Assembly (NCBI GenBank): GCA_949538655.1
Contig: CATISE010000229.1
Coordinates: 1-9,010 of the forward strand
DNA from: Marine Group II euryarchaeote MED-G33
GTDB taxonomy: Archaea; Thermoplasmatota; Poseidoniia; Poseidoniales; Thalassarchaeaceae
Direction: 5' to 3'
Length of the DNA stretch: 9,010 nt
Program-made: the position numbers and the translations under genes
Notes under the pieces: model-generated
The model's input: only the letters and a program-made list of their open reading frames with translations
Told to the model about the DNA's origin: nothing
Database searches by the model: none
Part shown: positions 1 to 6,831 of the stretch, piece after piece
Numbering within the stretch: the first letter of the stretch is position 1
How the letters are laid out: each line of letters starts with the position of its first letter

Positions 1-678
1 ATGCAATTTTTCACCAGGGGAGATTGACCCAATACCGCAAGGAATGGATGTCAGGATATCGGTTTGTACCCGACAATTCTCATCAAATGGAAGTTCGATT
101 GTGTTTGTTCCTGAGTTGATCAAAGCAAGATGAACCAAGGCTGGCATTGCGGAAGTGTGTCCGATTTGATCACCGATTGTTTCTGAAAGGGTTGCTTCAA
201 GGTGAAGGTTTTCCGGCATCTCAACGGTTCGATGAAGAATTACTGATTCAATCGCAGAAAGTCCTACCTCTTGAGTGAATGCGAGTTCAATCTCACCACT
301 TGGAGCATCACTCCAATCCCATGTCCAGGTGGAAAGAATGCGTTCTTGACCTGGCTGTATGGCCATCGCTCGACTTTGGCTTGGGCAAATTCTCTCATCA
401 TCAATATCGAGTTGCCAAGCGTCATTTGTGAGGATTAAATCAAACGGGCAAGCAGGATTGTATAGCAGTTCCCGAGTATCTTCTGCATGATTTTTCACCC
501 GAATTGTCACTTCTAGGTCAGATGCATCTGAAAAATACAAGCCATTCTCTGGTGCATCGAATTCAATTCGCAACTCAAGACCGTTTTCAGCAGGTTCGGC
601 GACAGCGAGTGGAGCCAGAACCATCAAAATCAGCAATGCCGCCAATGAGGCCGGCCTGAAATTGACATCTCGTAGCAT
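1..678 (-). CDS. Secreted protein with tandem BsuPI-like Ig-fold domains (partial, runs off left edge)
   Basis: An open minus-strand frame has no stop from the ATG at 678 to the window edge, giving 226 codons; the C-terminus lies outside the window. Residues 1-27 look like a signal peptide: an Arg-containing start, a hydrophobic core rich in Leu/Ala and an AVA cleavage site before Glu28. Residues about 35-150 read like a BsuPI (intracellular proteinase inhibitor) type beta-sandwich: alternating beta strands, a Cys-Pro-Phe-Asp segment (Cys77), a second Cys at 98, a PGQE turn (109-112) and a WTWDW strand (118-122). A second, similar unit starts near residue 178, again with two cysteines (202, 214) and a SPGE turn (220-223), so the domain appears duplicated, each copy with a possible disulfide. 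The protein is probably exported and extracellular. The family match is by eye and the molecular role is unknown. It is divergent from the hydrolase gene at 790. Confidence 0.75.
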   Translation of the reverse strand, partial: MLRDVNFRPASLAALLILMVLAPLAVAEPAENGLELRIEFDAPENGLYFSDASDLEVTIRVKNHAEDTRELLYNPACPFDLILTNDAWQLDIDDERICPSQSRAMAIQPGQERILSTWTWDWSDAPSGEIELAFTQEVGLSAIESVILHRTVEMPENLHLEATLSETIGDQIGHTSAMPALVHLALINSGTNTIELPFDENCRVQTDILTSIPCGIGSISPGEKLH

Positions 679-720
679 GCGCTCGCCCTATATCGTCAGC
701 AAAGCCCTCCCGTTTGAAAC

Positions 721-748
721 CATTGGCACCCCCTTAGGGGGGCCAATG
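721..748. promoter_or_regulatory. Strong inverted repeat in the divergent promoter region
   Basis: CATTGGCACCCCC (721-733) and GGGGGGCCAATG (737-748) are complementary over 12 pairs with a single bulged A at 728 and a three-base TTA loop. The element sits between two divergent starts (678 minus and 790 plus), so an operator or a transcript hairpin fits better than a terminator. There is no T-run on either side. The motif AACCATTG occurs at 718-725, overlapping the left arm, and again at 757-764. Confidence 0.6.
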
Positions 749-789
749 ATGAGCCGAACCATTGATTGGCTGTCACTCGATGGGCAATC

Positions 790-1545
790 ATGGCACTCGG
801 CGAAGGTGAATTCGACGTCGCAGAAGGTGGCGACGGTATCGAAGTCTGGGTGACCCAAATGGGCCCTTGGGCGAACATGAATACCGCATTTATTGATCGA
901 GAAAATGGAGTGGTTGCAGTCATCGATCCGTATGATGGGAAAGGGTGGATTAAAGCCCTAATTTCGGAAGGATTGGAACCCACCCACATCCTCTTAACCC
1001 ATACACATAAAGATCACACAGCCGGTGTCAAAACCATTCGGAATAAGTACCCACAAATTGAGGTGTGGGGACATGAAGAATCAGTATCACCAAGTCTTCT
1101 CGGTCGAATCTTTTTCCGAAGAACTGATTTTACACACGTTTGGAATCATAAGCCAAATGAAATGGCGATTTGGGAATGTGGAAATATACGCCTTTCAGTC
1201 ATTCATTCGCCAGGACATTCGCCAGGTCATGTGACACTACACGGACACGGGGTGTATGTCGCCGGAGATTTGTTGTTCACAATGCGTTCGGGACGTGTCG
1301 ATTTGCCCGGTTCTGACCCTGTTGCTCAATGGAGAAGTTTGGCCAAAGCGAAATTGGTCTTACAGGACTTGCCAGCAGACTGGAGGTTGATCCCCGGGCA
1401 CCGATATGATTGGATTGATGGGACGACACCCGATTGGGTTACGATTGAGCAAGCGTTGATGCACAACATGTCGTTGAATGCACCGAATATAGGTGAATTC
1501 GATGCATTACCTTACAATCGATTTGACGATGATTTGTCGTCTTAA
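790..1545 (+). CDS. Metallo-beta-lactamase-fold hydrolase, glyoxalase II-like
   Basis: The product is a 251-residue soluble protein with all the metal-binding landmarks of the metallo-beta-lactamase superfamily: THTHKDH with His71, His73, Asp75 and His76; His143 in SPGHSPGH; Asp160 in GDLLF; and His204 in PGHRYDW. This set implies a two-metal hydrolase. The GRVDLPGSD segment (about 169-177) is typical of glyoxalase II/GloB-like and persulfide dioxygenase-like branches, so hydrolysis of a thioester or a related substrate is plausible, but the substrate cannot be read from the sequence. No signal peptide is seen, so it should act in the cytoplasm. The frame also allows a TTG start at 766; ATG 790 is preferred because the added eight residues show no family feature and no ribosome site precedes TTG. 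The stop overlaps the stop of the convergent surface-protein gene in TTAA. Confidence 0.88.
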   Translation: MALGEGEFDVAEGGDGIEVWVTQMGPWANMNTAFIDRENGVVAVIDPYDGKGWIKALISEGLEPTHILLTHTHKDHTAGVKTIRNKYPQIEVWGHEESVSPSLLGRIFFRRTDFTHVWNHKPNEMAIWECGNIRLSVIHSPGHSPGHVTLHGHGVYVAGDLLFTMRSGRVDLPGSDPVAQWRSLAKAKLVLQDLPADWRLIPGHRYDWIDGTTPDWVTIEQALMHNMSLNAPNIGEFDALPYNRFDDDLSS

Positions 1546-4500
1546 TCTAGAAGGTCGCCCAAACTTGGTAGGGAGGCTTTCTCGGCTGCTTCTTGTTCCA
1601 TGTGGACTTGCCAATCTGCCTTCTCGACATAGCCCAACTCCTTTGCTTTGTCAATTTCACCGGTTGAGAGGTAATGGTCGATCCACTTCTGGCGGCGCTC
1701 TTGTTCTTCTTCGTTGAAGGCCATCTCTTGGGCTTGCATATCACGAATCTCTGAGAGTCGCTTACGCGCACCCATTTGCTTGGCTACCAATGCGACGAAG
1801 ATGAGTGAAAGGAGTAGAGCGATTGCTCCCCCCATGATATACAGAATGAGGGAAGAATCTTTTTCTTCAGCTTGAGATTCACCAACATCTGCTGTTGTGA
1901 TTTCACACTTTTGACCGATGAGGTGTGCATCTGGGTCATATGGACATGCATCAGCGGTGTCAGACCAACCATCGCCATCCGAATCCGGGCAACCAAATTT
2001 GTCTTCCCAAGAGAAACCCTGCACACTCTTGCAAAGATCTGGTTGATAATCGCCAATGGCGCTATTGTCACCGTAACCGTCTCTGTCGGCATCCTTTGAT
2101 TGTGTAAATCGAAGTGGGAAAGCGTCAGAGTTCCTAGCATCTTCAACCATTTCGCCAGGCCAACATTCGAGTCTAATGTATGATTCATCCTTGTAATTGT
2201 CTCCGAACCCATCGCCGTCTGTGTCACTCCACTGCGTAGGTTCATCGGGGAACGCGTCGCCATTCTGGGCCCTTGATTGAATCAAGCCGGGGTCGATGTC
2301 ACAGCCCCATCGGTAGGTTTCATTATCGATTCTTTCTCCAGTGACATTTGTGTAGGTGTAATTATCACCGTAACCATCCCCATCGGAATCAACCCATTGG
2401 CTGGCATCTTCAGGGAAGACATCAATCGTATCGGCCCAACCGTCACCATCGGAATCAGTACATCCGTAGACATTGCCTTCTGTTGAGGTGCCAGGCCATG
2501 TAGGACAATCATCTGCATCGGTTGTAGTTGGGCTATCACCGTAACCGTCTCCATCAGTATCTGTGTCTTGGAATGGATTGTCGGGGAAGGCATCCTGCGG
2601 ATCCGGAGTACCATCGTTATCGCTGTCTGGACAACCTCTTGCTTCGTCAGAACTTGTTGTCCCATACATTGTTGGGCAAATATCGGGGAGATTCCCTTGG
2701 GCATTGTCACCGTAGCCATCGCCATCTGTATCCCACCACTGTGATGGGTCATCGGGGAAACTGTCGCCGTTGGGGCCGCTCGGATTGTCACCATAGCCAT
2801 CACCGTCACGGTCCCCGCACTGGGTTCCATCTGTAGGGAACAAATCGGGATTGTTTCCATTTGGATTGTCACCACAGGAAGATTCCTGATTGTTGCGATC
2901 AAACCCGTCACCGTCTGTGTCCGACCATTGTGTGGGATCATTGGGGAATGCTTCACCTGAGTTGGCATATCCATCCTCATCATTGTCAGCACAACCATAC
3001 CAAACAATGTCGTCATAGGTCTCATTGACCTCATTCCATTGAATTGCTTTTTGACTTGAACCTGCCTCACCAGGACATTCATCCCCCATGTTGCCTGACT
3101 TGTTATCGCCGAAGCCATCACCATCACTATCGGCCCATTGAGTTGGATCATTGACGAACGCATCTGCATCACCAGCCGGGCTGGCAAGACCTTCGCCGGG
3201 GGCGGCATTTCCAGGATTAGAATACCCATCGCCATCGGAATCAGGGCAACCAATTCGGTCCCAAACAGAGTCTCCCCAAACAAGAGGACATCCATCGGAC
3301 ACAGATGTGAATGGTTCATCTCCGACCCAATCGCCATCGGTGTCATTCCACTGCTCTGGATTGAGTGGGAAAGTGTCCACATCGACTTCTTGCGCCGCAG
3401 TCATCGTAAGCAATTGACCGGGCCATTCTGCAGGACGGATTGAGTTCCACGAGGCATTGGCGTAGTTGTCACCATAGCCATCTCCATCGCTATCGGCCCA
3501 TTGTGTGGGGTTTTCATCAAAGTGATCAATTCCACCATATGGGTTGGGGTCTCTAGGGTCGTTGGCATTGGATGGATACCCATCTCCATCGTTATCTGCC
3601 CACTGATAGGGGTCATTGTCGAAAGCGTCACCATCGTCAGAGTATCCATCACCATCGGCATCAGGGCATCCAAAGACATCCATGTATGAGGTGCCGAAAA
3701 CATTTGGGCATGCATCTGGTTCTGTCGCGGGTGCAGGGTTATCTCCGTAGTTGTCCCCATCCGTATCATTCCATTGAGTCCCATCTTCGGGGAAGGCATC
3801 ATCGGGATTCAGATATCCATCATTGTCCATATCAGGGTCAACCAGCCAATGGTAAACACCCTCGTCATTACGAGCATGTGCTGAAATGATGTAATTGCCA
3901 TCAGGGTGCCAATCAATCCCGTAGACGTTGCCGCAATTATTGCCCCCACCTCCACTCGTACAGCCACCTGGACGGGGTGCTGAAAGTGTGTCGATTTTCG
4001 TTCCACTAGCAGAGAAGAAGATGTTGATGCTAGCACCATCGGCTTGGTAGTAAGTGTGTGTAAACGCAACCTGAGAAGAATCGGGTGACCAAGCTGCATC
4101 ATTGCAAGAGGTTGAGGTTGTGTAGGACCATTCTTGAGCACCCGTGAGAGCATTGTATACTCGTGCTCGAGCGTTGCTTCCACCCCAAGCTGAACATGCT
4201 GAAATCATATTTCCATCGGGCGAGTAGTGCACTGAATTCAGGGAGCTGAATGCATTAGAGATCGTCCGATTTGGACCCCATGTGTCGGTATCAATGATGT
4301 AAATTGCCTCATATCCACCCACAACAAGGCGGCTCCCATCTGGACTCCAACCCACCGAGTAATAGTACACAGTATTGCCAGGGTCCAGTGTTTGAAGAAC
4401 ATCGCCAAAGGTCGATGAACTCATGTCTGCATCGAAAATCTCAACTTGACCATCACCATTGTTTCCATCCCGATACGCTGTCACCGCAATCATGGTCCCA

Positions 4501-5081
4501 TCGGGATTATACTCTAGCTCACCGGCTGTTTCACCATTGGCTTCCATCGTGTCATACAATGACCCATCGCTTGAATCATAAATCAGTACATCGTTATCAG
4601 AGGTCAATACTGCAACATACTGCCCATCTGGGGACCAATCGACATCGACCGCCTCATCGCTGTGTTGCATTGTTCTAAGATTGGTACGTGTCGAGGTGTC
4701 CCAAATTCGAATGGTACCACTACCACTCCAACCACCAGAATTCTCAGCAGTAACGTATTGAGATGCATCATTGTTGAATCGAACCATGACATAATCATCA
4801 CTGGATGACTGGTAAGCATCCTGTTGATAACCACCGGTCGACATGACCCAAGGGTCATTGAGGTCACTGGTCCCATCCCCATCACGATCTGGGCAGCCCG
4901 TTCGATCCAGAGTACTGTTACCTGCAGCAACTAAACAATCGTCGACGGTGTCATCGGTTCCGTCACCATCGGTATCAGCGGCCATTGCACTCGACATGAA
5001 TAGTGTACCGGTCACCATCAGAATCGCGAGAAATATCGCGCGGAGCGAGGCAAGATTTACTCTGCCGCCAACCGAGGCCAT
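1542..5081 (-). CDS. Large surface protein: WD40-like propeller plus TSP3 calcium repeats, membrane anchored
   Basis: The product has 1179 residues from ATG 5081. Residues 1-34 form a signal peptide ending AMA. Two TSP3-type Asp-rich repeats follow (about 36-74). Residues about 96-414 form a propeller of seven blades; six carry a WSPDG-like turn (near 149, 191, 245, 286, 331, 391) and the first has a degenerate one near 100. About nineteen more D-x-D-G-D-G calcium-loop repeats fill about 416-1043, with recurrent FPxDPTQW linkers and Cys-pair modules. A hydrophobic helix at about 1078-1100 is followed by KQMGARKR, placing the C-terminal tail of roughly 80 residues in the cytoplasm. This reads as an acidic, calcium-binding, cell-surface protein with a propeller displayed outside; ligand or partner is unknown. 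The frame stays open up to ATG 5147, but the start at 5081 puts the signal peptide at the N-terminus and has a TATA-like element at the right distance. Long proteins of this kind are common in Marine Group II-type archaea (general knowledge). Confidence 0.88.
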   Translation of the reverse strand: MASVGGRVNLASLRAIFLAILMVTGTLFMSSAMAADTDGDGTDDTVDDCLVAAGNSTLDRTGCPDRDGDGTSDLNDPWVMSTGGYQQDAYQSSSDDYVMVRFNNDASQYVTAENSGGWSGSGTIRIWDTSTRTNLRTMQHSDEAVDVDWSPDGQYVAVLTSDNDVLIYDSSDGSLYDTMEANGETAGELEYNPDGTMIAVTAYRDGNNGDGQVEIFDADMSSSTFGDVLQTLDPGNTVYYYSVGWSPDGSRLVVGGYEAIYIIDTDTWGPNRTISNAFSSLNSVHYSPDGNMISACSAWGGSNARARVYNALTGAQEWSYTTSTSCNDAAWSPDSSQVAFTHTYYQADGASINIFFSASGTKIDTLSAPRPGGCTSGGGGNNCGNVYGIDWHPDGNYIISAHARNDEGVYHWLVDPDMDNDGYLNPDDAFPEDGTQWNDTDGDNYGDNPAPATEPDACPNVFGTSYMDVFGCPDADGDGYSDDGDAFDNDPYQWADNDGDGYPSNANDPRDPNPYGGIDHFDENPTQWADSDGDGYGDNYANASWNSIRPAEWPGQLLTMTAAQEVDVDTFPLNPEQWNDTDGDWVGDEPFTSVSDGCPLVWGDSVWDRIGCPDSDGDGYSNPGNAAPGEGLASPAGDADAFVNDPTQWADSDGDGFGDNKSGNMGDECPGEAGSSQKAIQWNEVNETYDDIVWYGCADNDEDGYANSGEAFPNDPTQWSDTDGDGFDRNNQESSCGDNPNGNNPDLFPTDGTQCGDRDGDGYGDNPSGPNGDSFPDDPSQWWDTDGDGYGDNAQGNLPDICPTMYGTTSSDEARGCPDSDNDGTPDPQDAFPDNPFQDTDTDGDGYGDSPTTTDADDCPTWPGTSTEGNVYGCTDSDGDGWADTIDVFPEDASQWVDSDGDGYGDNYTYTNVTGERIDNETYRWGCDIDPGLIQSRAQNGDAFPDEPTQWSDTDGDGFGDNYKDESYIRLECWPGEMVEDARNSDAFPLRFTQSKDADRDGYGDNSAIGDYQPDLCKSVQGFSWEDKFGCPDSDGDGWSDTADACPYDPDAHLIGQKCEITTADVGESQAEEKDSSLILYIMGGAIALLLSLIFVALVAKQMGARKRLSEIRDMQAQEMAFNEEEQERRQKWIDHYLSTGEIDKAKELGYVEKADWQVHMEQEAAEKASLPSLGDLLD
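1956..3836 (-). repeat. Coding array of about 19 thrombospondin type 3-like calcium repeats
   Basis: The translated segment repeats D-[TSAN]-D-G-D-G-[YFW]-x-D-N, often preceded by a QW dipeptide and an FPxD segment, at uneven spacing of about 20 to 50 residues. Seven Cys-pair modules in the whole protein (six here, one before the propeller) follow the pattern D-x-C-P, about 12-25 residues, then G-C-[PAT]-D leading into the next Asp loop. At DNA level this appears as many imperfect copies of a CCATC(A/G)CCATC-type string, degenerate at third codon positions, so the array is old or under protein-level selection rather than a fresh expansion. Each Asp loop is expected to bind calcium by analogy with TSP3 domains. 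Confidence 0.85.
3840..4796 (-). other. Seven-bladed WD40/PD40-like beta-propeller domain inside the surface protein
   Basis: The translated segment contains seven units of about 40-50 residues. Each has a W/Y-x-P-D-G type turn followed by hydrophobic strands, often ending with an IWD- or IYD-like strand (IRIWD, VLIYD, VEIFD, IYIID, ARVYN). Blade 6 to 7 carries a Cys-Gly-rich insertion with two cysteines (residues about 373 and 383) and a run of four glycines. Such propellers usually bind proteins or other ligands; nothing here gives the target. It lies between two N-terminal TSP3 repeats and the main TSP3 array, so the propeller looks inserted into, or capped onto, a TSP3 stalk. Confidence 0.8.
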
Positions 5082-5098
5082 GAATCCGCCTAGTTTCC

Positions 5099-5108
5099 TA
5101 TGAATAAG
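5099..5108 (-). promoter_or_regulatory. Candidate TATA box for the surface-protein gene
   Basis: Read on the minus strand, CTTATTCATA is centred about 22-23 bases before ATG 5081. This fits an archaeal TATA box feeding a leaderless or near-leaderless transcript, and it supports 5081 rather than 5147 as the start. The match to the consensus is imperfect and no clear BRE is visible. Confidence 0.4.
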
Positions 5109-5190
5109 GTCTTCCGGTCTTCTTGCATCACGCGCGAGCGCGCGCACGAAGGGACTCTATTGGGGGTGAAGTTCAACATTAGGGAGGCTG

Positions 5191-5197
5191 AGGGGGG
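5191..5197 (+). promoter_or_regulatory. Candidate Shine-Dalgarno of the STAND ATPase gene
   Basis: AGGGGGG ends four bases before ATG 5202, and a second purine run GGGAGG lies at 5182-5187. This is the most convincing ribosome-binding-like site in the window and favours ATG 5202 over the earlier in-frame ATG at 5100, which would overlap the divergent promoter. Confidence 0.45.
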
Positions 5198-5201
5198 TTT
5201 G

Positions 5202-6770
5202 ATGCCGAGCAATGATTTGCGGATTCACATCGCGGTCGAAGACCGTTTACTGCTCCACCTCCTAGAGCAAGATGGTCAAGCTGATCTCTACATGGTTAGC
5301 GCCGCAGTAACACGTCCAGGAATTGCTGAGGCTTGTGCCTTACACCCTCCAAACGTCAGTCGAACGATGCGATCAATGCTCCGAAATCAGTGGGTCACAG
5401 AACATACCAGAACAGTCCGCGGAGAAAGTCGAAGACAGAAAACTTGGCAACTCACTGAACAGGGTCGAGCAGAAGCCAAGTCGCGAAGTAATTCGTTGGG
5501 TATTACGCAAGTTTTGATCCGAGATGAGAATAGCCAATTACTAGAGGTTGCGGCTTCTCAAGCGAGTACTCGTTTGGCGGCCGACCTCACGTTGTTGCAA
5601 GTACTAATGCACGCTCAACACGAGGGCGTCCTGACATTTGGCGACATTCGATTTGGAATGATTCAGAAGCGGGATGAAGATGGCAAACCAGCCCCTGGTC
5701 GTTTGACACTGGGTGCAGGGGCCCATGCGACATATCACACCGAACCTCCTGAAACTCGCGAGGTACATGGACGAACCACCGAAATGGAATCTCTCGATGA
5801 ATGGATTGATTCGCAACAATCCTGTATGCTCATACATGGAATTGCTGGAATTGGGAAATCAACTTTAGCAGCTCATTGGATGCAACAACGAGCAGATATT
5901 GATGACCAGCTGTCGATTTGTTGGTATCCTTGCCAACCCTGGGATTCAGCCCTTGGTTTGGCAACATCACTTTTGCACAGAGTCGGTATCGATGCTGCAC
6001 ATGATCCAGTACAATTGATGGATACATTACCGATGACTCCCGGGGCCAAACTCGATATCGATGCCTATCGCAGATTGTTGCTTTCTTACTTGACTGACCC
6101 TAGTGTCTTGCGCGAGAGGTTTTCTGAAGATGATGAACCGGGGGCGCCACCTTACTTCCTTCTAGTGCTTGATGATGTTCACCACATATCGGAAGATGCT
6201 GCGGATTTACTCGGTGCGTTACTGCAAGTCGCTGATTCGTCACCACTCAAATTGCTCCTGATCAGTCGCACGACATTGACGTTTTACGATCGGCGCGATG
6301 TTCATACGCGTGACCGGGTCAGTGAATTGGCACTCTCCGGATTGTCTGTTGAAGACCTCGATGCATGGATTTCTGATATTGAAAGCGGTGACTTCCCCTC
6401 TGCTCCAGAGATTCATGAAGTGACTGGTGGGCACCCACTCGCCATCGAGTTGATGGAAATGTATGGCGAGGTTACTCATGGGGATTGGTTACGATTCCTC
6501 GATGAAGAAATCCTCGATGTATTGCCTGAAGATGAGCGTGAATTACTCGCCACTCTAGCGGTTTCAGAACGCCCGGTTCCATGGGATGTTCTCGCCTCAG
6601 CTTGCAATCATGATGGGGCTCCACCATCTGTTTTGTTAGAACGTGGACTCTTACTCGAACTAAATGAGGGGATGTGGTTACATGAAGCCCTGCGGGAAAG
6701 ATTGCTTAGAGAGGTCGGGGAACCTCAGGATGAACGGCGGAATAAACTCGATTCTGTGATGGAAGAATAG
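5202..6770 (+). CDS. Winged-helix / STAND-type NTPase, putative regulator
   Basis: The product has 522 residues from ATG 5202. Residues about 5-95 look like a winged helix-turn-helix of the MarR type: a helical start, an IAEACALHPPNVSRTMRSML recognition unit, a basic wing rich in Arg, and WQLTEQGR. A linker of about 100 residues leads to a P-loop NTPase: Walker A GIAGIGKST (213-221), Walker B LLVLDD (320-325), a sensor-like LLLISRT (351-357) and a GHPLA motif (410-414), which is the GxP signature of NB-ARC/STAND ATPases. The final 100 residues are helical and may form the winged-helix lid of that fold. STAND proteins normally add C-terminal TPR, WD40 or other sensor repeats; none is visible here. 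A cytoplasmic, ATP-switched transcription regulator is the best reading; target and signal are unknown. It is divergent from the surface-protein gene and lies 61 bases before the cyclophilin gene on the same strand. An in-frame ATG at 5100 would add 34 residues without family features. Confidence 0.8.
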   Translation: MPSNDLRIHIAVEDRLLLHLLEQDGQADLYMVSAAVTRPGIAEACALHPPNVSRTMRSMLRNQWVTEHTRTVRGESRRQKTWQLTEQGRAEAKSRSNSLGITQVLIRDENSQLLEVAASQASTRLAADLTLLQVLMHAQHEGVLTFGDIRFGMIQKRDEDGKPAPGRLTLGAGAHATYHTEPPETREVHGRTTEMESLDEWIDSQQSCMLIHGIAGIGKSTLAAHWMQQRADIDDQLSICWYPCQPWDSALGLATSLLHRVGIDAAHDPVQLMDTLPMTPGAKLDIDAYRRLLLSYLTDPSVLRERFSEDDEPGAPPYFLLVLDDVHHISEDAADLLGALLQVADSSPLKLLLISRTTLTFYDRRDVHTRDRVSELALSGLSVEDLDAWISDIESGDFPSAPEIHEVTGGHPLAIELMEMYGEVTHGDWLRFLDEEILDVLPEDERELLATLAVSERPVPWDVLASACNHDGAPPSVLLERGLLLELNEGMWLHEALRERLLREVGEPQDERRNKLDSVMEE

Positions 6771-6809
6771 AGTTTGACATTGTGAATGAAGACTGAACAG
6801 GCTCAAAAA

Positions 6810-6825
6810 CCCCGGGCTCTCGGGG
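6810..6825 (+). promoter_or_regulatory. GC hairpin just before the cyclophilin start
   Basis: CCCCG (6810-6814) pairs with CGGGG (6821-6825) across a six-base loop, ending six bases before ATG 6832. It lies 40 bases after the STAND gene stop. It could be a weak terminator stem for that gene or a 5' leader structure; it has no T-run on the plus side. Confidence 0.4.
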
Positions 6826-6831
6826 CCGTTC

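Noticed and set aside
696..989. Minus-strand 97-codon open frame opposite the hydrolase
   Set aside because: It is antisense to a gene with clear metal-site motifs and shows no recognisable features.
2282..3382. Minus-strand 366-codon open frame inside the TSP3 region
   Set aside because: It is an out-of-frame reading of the repetitive Asp/Gly codons, with Met/Thr-rich low-complexity translation and no domain.
1956..3836. CRISPR-like or tandem DNA repeats
   Set aside because: Copies are imperfect, unevenly spaced and stay in frame as protein repeats; there are no constant repeats with unique spacers.
5082..5147. N-terminal extension of the surface protein to ATG 5147
   Set aside because: It puts 22 charged residues before the signal peptide and would overlap the divergent promoter; the TATA-like element fits ATG 5081.
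5100..5201. N-terminal extension of the STAND ATPase to ATG 5100
   Set aside because: The 34 extra residues have no family feature, while ATG 5202 has a purine-rich ribosome site directly before it.
6810..6825. Intrinsic terminator of the STAND gene
   Set aside because: The stem is short and lacks a T-run on the plus strand, so it is listed only as a structure of unclear role.
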